Assembly: GCA_023135745.1 (NCBI GenBank) | Contig: JAGLSM010000047.1 | Span: 1-9,370, forward strand | Source: Spirochaetota bacterium | GTDB lineage: Bacteria; Spirochaetota; JAGLSM01 | Direction of reading: 5' to 3' | Length of the DNA stretch: 9,370 bases | In this document: positions 1 through 4,605 of the stretch, piece after piece | Position numbering within the stretch: the first letter of the stretch is position 1 | Layout: each line of letters starts with the position of its first letter | Notes under the pieces: generated by a model | The model's input: only the letters and a program-made list of their open reading frames with translations | The model's database searches: none | What the model was told of the DNA's origin: nothing | Position numbers and translations under genes: made by a program

Positions 1-31
1 CAAGAAGGTTGCTCCCAAGAAGGTTAAATAA
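1..31 (+). CDS. C-terminal end of a lysine-rich, histone H1-like protein (partial)
   Basis: Reading from base 2, the last nine codons give KKVAPKKVK followed by TAA at 29-31. The repeated Lys-Lys-Val / Ala-Pro pattern is typical of the basic tails of bacterial histone H1-like proteins and of HU proteins with H1-like extensions, which bind DNA without sequence specificity. The other frame that stays open to a stop here (from base 1) gives a tail with no family character. Only nine residues are visible, so the identity is a guess from composition. A basic ribosomal or translation protein with a lysine-rich tail is an alternative. Confidence 0.4.
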   Translation, partial: KKVAPKKVK

Positions 32-73
32 TTTTTACACTAATACTGTTGTAAAAAGACCACAGTTTTACAA
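32..73. repeat. Overlapping inverted repeats sharing a TTTTAC/GTAAAA arm
   Basis: Directly after the stop codon at 29-31, TTTTTACA (32-39) pairs with TGTAAAAA (50-57). The same GTAAAA arm can instead pair forward, as TTGTAAAA (49-56) with TTTTACAA (66-73), loop 9 nt. The two hairpins are mutually exclusive. Neither is followed by a T-run on the + strand, so a standard terminator for the upstream gene is not supported. They could be protein-binding dyads upstream of the sigma-54 promoter, or chance structure in very AT-rich DNA. Confidence 0.35.
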
Positions 74-85
74 AAAAAATGTGAG

Positions 86-100
86 AATTTGATACAAATT
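86..100. repeat. Small dyad AATTTG-ATA-CAAATT
   Basis: A perfect 6-bp inverted repeat with a 3-bp centre lies about 150 bp upstream of the predicted sigma-54 transcription start. That is a normal distance for an enhancer-binding-protein site. The A/T tracts between it and the promoter (about 104-180) could favour bending. No known activator consensus is recognised, so the role is speculative. Confidence 0.25.
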
Positions 101-225
101 TTCAGTTTTTTTGTTAAAAAATCTTCAAAAAACGTTTAATTCCAAAATTTAAGTTTTTTCAAAAATTAAATTATTATAACTTACTGTATTTCAATAAGTA
201 AAAAAACGAAAATGAAATAGAAAGG

Positions 226-243
226 TTGGCACGAGACTTGCAT
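226..243 (+). promoter_or_regulatory. Sigma-54 (RpoN) promoter of the sigma factor gene
   Basis: The bases TTGGCACG-AGAC-TTGCAT match the RpoN consensus TGGCACG-N4-TTGC(A/T) at every core position. The invariant GG (228-229) and GC (240-241) are exactly 10 nt apart. Transcription should start near base 253, giving a leader of about 26 nt before the ATG at 279, which includes the GGGAG ribosome binding site. Such promoters need an ATP-driven enhancer-binding activator and are silent without it. Confidence 0.92.
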
Positions 244-267
244 TATACATAGTTAAAAAAAGCTTGT

Positions 268-272
268 GGGAG
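268..272 (+). promoter_or_regulatory. Ribosome binding site that sets the sigma factor start
   Basis: GGGAG lies 6 nt before the ATG at 279. The in-frame TTG at 264 lies just upstream of this site and would bury it inside the coding region, so the ATG is preferred. Confidence 0.8.
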
Positions 273-278
273 ATAAAC

Positions 279-1139
279 ATGCAAGTAACAACAAAAAAAG
301 AACCTGTTAAAAGCCATAATATAGAAGAAGAAGATACAATTAAGCTATACCTCGAAGAAATAAATAAAACCAGTCTTCTTGAGTTTGAGGATGAACTTGA
401 ATTATCCAAAAGAATTAATAAAGGTGATAAAAGTGCTCTTGAGGCGCTGATAAAAGCAAACCTCAGATTAGTTGTAAAAATAGCCAAGCATTTTGTTAGT
501 AAAGAGTATCCTTTAATGGATATAATACAGGATGGAAATCTGGGTTTGATAAAAGCTGCAGAAAAGTACGACTATAACAAGTATGTCAGATTTTCGACTT
601 ATGCTGCCTGGTGGATTAAACAGTCAATAATAAGAAGTCTTTCAATAAAAAAGAGGATGATAAGGATTCCTCACAGAAAGGAAGAAAAACTTCGACAGAT
701 TAAAAAAGTTTGGCATAATCTCTACCAGAAACTCAGGAGAGTTCCAAAGATTGAAGAAATTTCCGATTTTATGGGTCTTGATGTAGAAGAAATAGAAAAC
801 CTGATAGCTGTTGGTAATACAGTTGTTTCATTTGAAAATAATATAAGCTCTGATGACTTTCCTCTTATAAATATTATTGAAGACAATTCATATTCTCCCG
901 ATCAGATTGTTATGAATGAGAAATTAAAAGAGGAAACTCTCAATATACTTAATTCACTTATTCCAAAAGAGAAAATGGTTCTTCTTTGCCGGTTTGGGTT
1001 TGTCTCTGAAAAAAAGTATACTCTCAAAACAATGGGTGATTATTTTGGGATTTCAGCTGAAACTGTAAGACAGATTGAGATTAAGGCATTAAAAAAATTA
1101 AGAGAGAAATACGGATATTTAAAAGATTATTTAGTATAA
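279..1139 (+). CDS. RNA polymerase sigma factor, sigma-70 family (alternative, RpoD/RpoS-like)
   Basis: This 286-residue protein directs RNA polymerase core to promoters. Region 1.2 lies at about 18-48, region 2 at 54-125 (RLVVKIAKHF, IIQDGNLGLIKA, FSTYAAWWIKQ), region 3 at 131-180, a region 3.2 finger near 190-202, and region 4 at 220-280 with the final helix-turn-helix ISAETVRQIE. It lacks the long region 1.1 and non-conserved insert of a housekeeping RpoD and matches the size of group 2 factors. Compared with E. coli sigma-70, Q437 is kept (Q115) but T440 is Ile118, and R584 is Ala260 while E585 and R588 are kept (E261, R264), so promoter preference may differ. The SAExVRQ stretch recalls RpoH, but the RpoH box is absent. 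It is transcribed from a perfect sigma-54 promoter, implying an RpoN-controlled cascade like RpoN-RpoS of Borrelia. Orthology to RpoS is not shown. Confidence 0.93.
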   Translation: MQVTTKKEPVKSHNIEEEDTIKLYLEEINKTSLLEFEDELELSKRINKGDKSALEALIKANLRLVVKIAKHFVSKEYPLMDIIQDGNLGLIKAAEKYDYNKYVRFSTYAAWWIKQSIIRSLSIKKRMIRIPHRKEEKLRQIKKVWHNLYQKLRRVPKIEEISDFMGLDVEEIENLIAVGNTVVSFENNISSDDFPLINIIEDNSYSPDQIVMNEKLKEETLNILNSLIPKEKMVLLCRFGFVSEKKYTLKTMGDYFGISAETVRQIEIKALKKLREKYGYLKDYLV

Positions 1140-1147
1140 GTTAAACG

Positions 1148-1191
1148 GTCTAGTCTTATAAGCTTGTTTACGAATGCTTTTAAGACTAGAC
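1148..1191. repeat. Long hairpin between convergent genes (possible bidirectional terminator)
   Basis: A 16-bp stem with a single T-T mismatch pairs GTCTAGTCTTATAAGC (1148-1163) with GCTTTTAAGACTAGAC (1176-1191) around a 12-nt loop. It starts 8 nt after the sigma factor stop and lies between that gene and the convergent rpmB. Neither strand has a U-run directly after the stem; the nearest T-run on + is at 1224-1230. A factor-assisted terminator or an RNA 3'-end stabiliser fits the position better than a classic intrinsic terminator. The CTAG-containing arms could also form a protein-binding dyad. Confidence 0.6.
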
Positions 1192-1235
1192 AATAAGTTA
1201 AAAAATAGCAGCTTTTGGAATAGTTTTTTTAAATA

Positions 1236-1245
1236 TATCCGGATA
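1236..1245. repeat. Palindrome TATCCGGATA just after rpmB
   Basis: A perfect 10-bp palindrome lies 4 nt beyond the rpmB stop codon (complement of 1250-1252). It has no loop, so an RNA hairpin would be poor. A DNA-binding site or coincidence are both possible. Confidence 0.2.
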
Positions 1246-1249
1246 AAAA

Positions 1250-1441
1250 TTATAAAGCTTTTTCTACTTTACCTGATCTAAGGCACCTTGTGCAGGTATT
1301 TATAAACTTTGTTGATTTACCGACTTTTGCTCTTATTTTTTTGATATTAGGCTGCCATTTTCTACGGGTTTTAAGATGAGAGTGACTTACTGAATTACCG
1401 CTCATTGTTCCTTTACCGCATATATCGCATTTTTTAGACAT
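1250..1441 (-). CDS. rpmB: 50S ribosomal protein L28
   Basis: The 63-residue product is a full-length bacterial L28, a small basic protein of the large ribosomal subunit. Family signatures are CDICGKGTMSGNSVSHSH near the N terminus and CTRCLRSGKVEKA at the C terminus. Cys5, Cys8, Cys50 and Cys53 form the two CxxC pairs of the zinc-binding (C+) version of the protein. The start at 1441 is chosen because translation begins with MSKKC, as in the family, and AGGGG (complement of 1448-1452) lies 6 nt upstream. A start 36 nt further up would add 12 non-conserved residues and would swallow this site. The first 8 nt overlap the end of the upstream coiled-coil gene, so the two are probably co-transcribed and translationally coupled. 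Confidence 0.97.
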   Translation of the reverse strand: MSKKCDICGKGTMSGNSVSHSHLKTRRKWQPNIKKIRAKVGKSTKFINTCTRCLRSGKVEKAL

Positions 1442-1898
1442 TTTTTTCCCCTGACTGTTTTTTCTCCATATACTCAACTCTTTTTTTGAGTTCGGAAAGC
1501 TTGCTTTTTGCTTCTTTTAATTCTTCTCTTGAGAGTTTTTCAACTTCTTCATGCGCCTTAATAGTTCTGCCTGCCTCAATGAGATCCTTTAAAGCTTTTT
1601 CAATAACAAATGCCTTATCAGAAATATTACTTTTTGCGCTTAAGAGTTCTTGCCTTGAAAATTCGTTATTGTTCTCAAGAGCACTTACTGTTTCTACAAG
1701 ATTTTTCATCTCAGAACGGCTGAAATTTGAAACCTCTTCATGAGCAGAGATTGTATCGGAAGCATCAATTATCTCTTTGGTGGAGAGTTTGCTGTATTTT
1801 TCATACATCTGGATTATTCTATCCAGATCATAGTTTTTTTCCTTAAGTTCTTCAATTTCTTTTTTAAGGAGCTTGTATTTATTTTTCCGATTAAACAA
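1434..1898 (-). CDS. Coiled-coil protein of six 21-residue repeats
   Basis: This 154-residue soluble protein has no signal peptide or membrane segment, and I do not recognise its family. After a basic N terminus (1-26) it consists of six consecutive 21-residue units (27-47, 48-68, 69-89, 90-110, 111-131, 132-152), each exactly three heptads. The best-conserved core is T(I/V)xAxE, then 4-5 residues, then (F/L)SRxE(L/M), seen in units 2, 3 and 5; units 1, 4 and 6 are degenerate. A long, highly charged helical coiled coil is expected, perhaps a scaffold or oligomerisation module. The start is a TTG (complement of 1896-1898): an in-frame TAG lies 9 nt upstream, and GGTAGGG (complement of 1906-1912) gives good ribosome-binding spacing of 7 nt. 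It overlaps rpmB by 8 nt, so the pair forms one unit. A link to ribosome function is possible but unproven. Confidence 0.8.
   Translation of the reverse strand: MFNRKNKYKLLKKEIEELKEKNYDLDRIIQMYEKYSKLSTKEIIDASDTISAHEEVSNFSRSEMKNLVETVSALENNNEFSRQELLSAKSNISDKAFVIEKALKDLIEAGRTIKAHEEVEKLSREELKEAKSKLSELKKRVEYMEKKQSGEKNV
1443..1820 (-). repeat. 63-bp-period coding repeats (six units) in the coiled-coil gene
   Basis: The six 21-codon units run without insertions from residue 27 to residue 152. Thr49, Thr70 and Thr112 are spaced by 21 and 42 residues. The Ser residues at 39, 60, 81 and 123 of the (F/L)S(R/T) motif follow the same register. The period is clear in the protein; the DNA copies have diverged, so the duplications are old. 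Confidence 0.75.
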
Positions 1899-1922
1899 AA
1901 GACAACCCTACCATTTTGATTA

Positions 1923-1951
1923 AAATTATTGAGGAAACCATTCAAAGTCAA
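1923..1951 (-). promoter_or_regulatory. Putative promoter of the coiled-coil/rpmB unit
   Basis: On the minus strand TTGACT (1951-1946) is followed after exactly 17 nt by TAATTT (1928-1923). The -35 box is strong (5 of 6) and the -10 box weak (3 of 6). Transcription would start near 1916, leaving an 18-nt leader that contains the GGTAGGG ribosome binding site before the TTG start. Confidence 0.5.
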
Positions 1952-2041
1952 CTAATATAGTATTGATAAATACTAAGTTAAATAATGCATGAAATTCGAT
2001 TGAAAATCACATACGGAGCTTTTAATAATTGCTATATTAGT
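1951..2041. repeat. Dyads in the divergent promoter region
   Basis: Two symmetric elements are visible. TAGTATT (1958-1964) pairs with AATACTA (1969-1975) around GATA, an 18-bp operator-like dyad next to the minus-strand -35 box. ACTAATATAG (1951-1960) is the exact reverse complement of CTATATTAGT (2032-2041), 71 nt apart, bracketing the region. TAGTAT also recurs at 2038-2043. A shared regulator of both divergent units is possible; very high AT content makes chance matches likely too. Confidence 0.4.
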
Positions 2042-2046
2042 ATAGT
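2033..2046 (+). promoter_or_regulatory. Putative -10 region of the helicase operon
   Basis: TATATT (2033-2038) and TATAGT (2041-2046) each match five of six bases of the -10 consensus. No convincing -35 box lies at standard spacing from either. A TTGAAA at 2000-2005 is too far from both, although it would be 17 nt from a poor TAATAA at 2023-2028. Which element is used cannot be decided by eye. Confidence 0.35.
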
Positions 2047-2073
2047 AATTTTTTAAAGGAGATTAATTCATCA

Positions 2074-4605
2074 ATGATTGAGGCTTCTACAGTTTTTGAA
2101 TCATCTGCAATTGAATTCATAAAAAATGTTATCAGTAACAATAACGGCTGTGAAGTTCTTTTTCAGGCAGTATATGTTAAGGATAAAAAAATATCTGAAA
2201 TACAGGTTATATCCAGAGGTAATCTGACTTCTGCTCCGGCTAAATTAAGTATTAAACAGCCATTCAATCTTGTTATTCATAATCATCCAACAGGAGAATT
2301 ATCTCCTTCAGATCCTGATATTGAAATTGCCTCCTTTTTGTTAAATCAGGAGATTGCTTTTCTTATCATTGATAATAATGTTAAGAATGTAAATATTGTT
2401 GTTGAGCCTTCAGTGATTGATCCTGTTGTAAAACTTGATAAAAAAGAAATATCAGAGTTTTATGAAAAAAAGGGTAAATTAAGTATGCTTTTTCCGGAAT
2501 TTGAATATCGTGAAAGTCAGAAGTTTATGGCTGAGGAGGTTAGCAAGGCCTTTAATGAGGACCTTCATTCTATAATTGAAGCGTCTACCGGGACAGGTAA
2601 GTCAATTGCTTATTTAATCCCTCTTGCTTTGTGGGTATTGGCTAACGGCAAGAGAGGTCTTGTCTGCACGAATACTATAAATCTGCAGCAGCAGCTCATG
2701 GATAAGGACATTCCTCTTTTAAGAAAGGTTCTAAAGCGGGATATAAAGGTTGTGCTGGTTAAGGGACGGCAGAATTATCTATGTATTAAGAAAATCCACG
2801 AGGCCGGGGAATTTCAGTCATATTTATTTGATGATTCAGAAACAGAAGAACTTGAGCGTATTATTTCATGGGTAGATCAGACTAAAACCGGGTCAAAGAC
2901 TGAACTTACTGCAGCGGTTAGTGAGAAGGTATGGGAAAAACTGGCAAGTGATAGTGAAACATGCCAGGGAATTAAATGTCCGCATAACTCGGATTGTTTT
3001 TTCAGGAAGGCCAGGAAAGAAGCAGTTGATGCAAACATACTTATCGCGAATCACTCGATTTTTTTTGCTGACATGGCTGTCAGAGGTGATCAGGGCAAGG
3101 ACGCGGCTTATTCTGTTTTTCCCTATTGTGACAGGGTGGTGCTTGATGAAGCTCATAATATTGAAGATGCGGCAACCTCTTACTTCGGGGAGAGTCTTAG
3201 CAGGTTCGGCATAGCAAAGACTTTATCACGTCTGTTTATAAAGCATAGGGGTGGAGTAGAAAAGGGTATTTTAAAACTAATTGTTAACAATATGGAGAAA
3301 CCCAGAAATTTCGGCAAAAAAAATACTGCTGAGATTTCCGATATTATAAAAAATCAAATTATTAAAAAGATTTCAGAATTAAACAAAGATTCTGTGAATT
3401 TCTTTGAAAAACTATACGAATATTTCCAATCTATTAATGGGTCCTCAAATCTTTTTTCTTTAAGAATTACAAAAAAAATAAAGGACTTGCCGGTCTATGA
3501 TGATGAAATAATGCTTCTTCTTAAAGAACTTAAGAAGTCAATTAAGAGGCTTGCTTCACTCTTAACAAAGCTATATGAATTATCTATTGATCTTGAAAAG
3601 GAAATTTCAAGGTCAACTGAAGCATTTTTTCTCCAGGTAATGTCTCATTCAAATAAACTGAACTCAATGGCCGGGTTTCTAAATAACTTTATTGATTTTT
3701 CAAGCGAAGAAGAAAATGTTATCTGGGTTGAGGGGAGAAGATGGAAGAATAAGTATCATCTGTCTTTTTTTCTTGCGCCGTTGAATGTATCTTCAATTCT
3801 TTACAAGTATTTTTACGAAAAGTATCAAGGGGTTGTATACACTTCAGCTACTCTTTCAGTTGACAGCAGTTTCAACTTCTTTGAGAAGAGGGTCGGTTTA
3901 AACCTTCTTGAAGAGGGAAAAAAGAGTAAGATAATACTGCCCGGCGTATTTGATTATCAATCACATTCAATGCTCGGGCTTCCCGCAGATTTTCCTGATC
4001 AGAATTCACCCGACTTCATCCATCATGTTGCTGATTTTGCTTTAAATCTGATATCAGTTACCGGCGGCCGGTTATTTTTTCTATTTACTTCAAGAAAAAT
4101 GATGGACGAATGTTATGAACAGACTATGTCTCTTTTACCTGCGAAGTTCCGCGACAGCTGTTTAAAACAGGGACAGATGCAGCGTCATTTTTTACTGGAA
4201 GAATTTAAATCAAGAAAAAACGCGGTGCTCTTTGCTGTTAATTCCTTCTGGGAGGGAGTTGATGTTAGAGGAGACAATTTGATCGGAGTTGTTATTGTCA
4301 AACTGCCGTTTTTAGTTCCTACCGACCCTGTACACCAGGCAAGAACCGAGCTCATAGAAAAAAACGGAGAGTCATCATTTTTTACATATTCATTACCTCA
4401 CGCGGTATTGCGTCTAAAACAGGGATTTGGGCGGCTTATAAGAACCAGGCAGGATTACGGTGCTGTCTTTATTCTTGATAACAGAATATTAAAAAAATCT
4501 TATGGCAGAATATTTTTAAAATCACTGCCGAATTCTAAAAGAGTTATCGAAAATTCAAAAACGGTAGAGAAAAGTTACAGTGCATTTTTGGAGCGGTTTG
4601 AATGA
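2074..4605 (+). CDS. dinG: DinG-family Fe-S DNA helicase with N-terminal RadC-like JAMM domain
   Basis: The 843-residue product joins two modules. Residues 1-115 resemble the RadC/JAB domain: Glu27, then His69-x-His71-x10-Asp82 with PS at 78-79, the complete zinc JAMM signature. Residues 140-843 form an XPD/DinG superfamily 2 helicase: Walker A STGTGKS (171-177), motif Ia near 198-207, four cysteines of the expected 4Fe-4S cluster (237, 297, 302, 308), the DEAH box (358-361), TSATL (590-594), FWEGVD (725-730) and QGFGRLIR (783-790). Family members unwind DNA 5' to 3' with ATP and resolve D-loops, R-loops and forked structures. E. coli DinG is about 716 residues, and the extra length is mostly the JAMM domain. 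The ATG at 2074 follows AAAGGAGA (2055-2062) at a rather long 11-nt spacing and keeps the JAMM fold whole. The role of the JAMM part is unknown. Confidence 0.93.
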   Translation: MIEASTVFESSAIEFIKNVISNNNGCEVLFQAVYVKDKKISEIQVISRGNLTSAPAKLSIKQPFNLVIHNHPTGELSPSDPDIEIASFLLNQEIAFLIIDNNVKNVNIVVEPSVIDPVVKLDKKEISEFYEKKGKLSMLFPEFEYRESQKFMAEEVSKAFNEDLHSIIEASTGTGKSIAYLIPLALWVLANGKRGLVCTNTINLQQQLMDKDIPLLRKVLKRDIKVVLVKGRQNYLCIKKIHEAGEFQSYLFDDSETEELERIISWVDQTKTGSKTELTAAVSEKVWEKLASDSETCQGIKCPHNSDCFFRKARKEAVDANILIANHSIFFADMAVRGDQGKDAAYSVFPYCDRVVLDEAHNIEDAATSYFGESLSRFGIAKTLSRLFIKHRGGVEKGILKLIVNNMEKPRNFGKKNTAEISDIIKNQIIKKISELNKDSVNFFEKLYEYFQSINGSSNLFSLRITKKIKDLPVYDDEIMLLLKELKKSIKRLASLLTKLYELSIDLEKEISRSTEAFFLQVMSHSNKLNSMAGFLNNFIDFSSEEENVIWVEGRRWKNKYHLSFFLAPLNVSSILYKYFYEKYQGVVYTSATLSVDSSFNFFEKRVGLNLLEEGKKSKIILPGVFDYQSHSMLGLPADFPDQNSPDFIHHVADFALNLISVTGGRLFFLFTSRKMMDECYEQTMSLLPAKFRDSCLKQGQMQRHFLLEEFKSRKNAVLFAVNSFWEGVDVRGDNLIGVVIVKLPFLVPTDPVHQARTELIEKNGESSFFTYSLPHAVLRLKQGFGRLIRTRQDYGAVFILDNRILKKSYGRIFLKSLPNSKRVIENSKTVEKSYSAFLERFE

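Noticed and set aside
191..487. Minus-strand open frame opposite the sigma-54 promoter and sigma factor start
   Set aside because: It lies antisense to a clear sigma factor, covers the promoter, and its Ser/Leu/Phe-rich product is the usual shadow of an AT-rich helical gene.
1405..1477. Longer L28 with 12 extra N-terminal residues
   Set aside because: The extra residues are not L28-like and the AGGGG site 6 nt before the internal ATG at 1441 fits the family start.
1486..1743. Plus-strand open frame inside the coiled-coil gene
   Set aside because: It is antisense to the regular 21-residue repeats; the Ser-rich product simply mirrors Glu/Lys codons on the other strand.
2893..3214. Two open frames (one on each strand) within the helicase gene
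   Set aside because: They overlap the Fe-S and DEAH region of an intact helicase and show no family features or ribosome binding sites.
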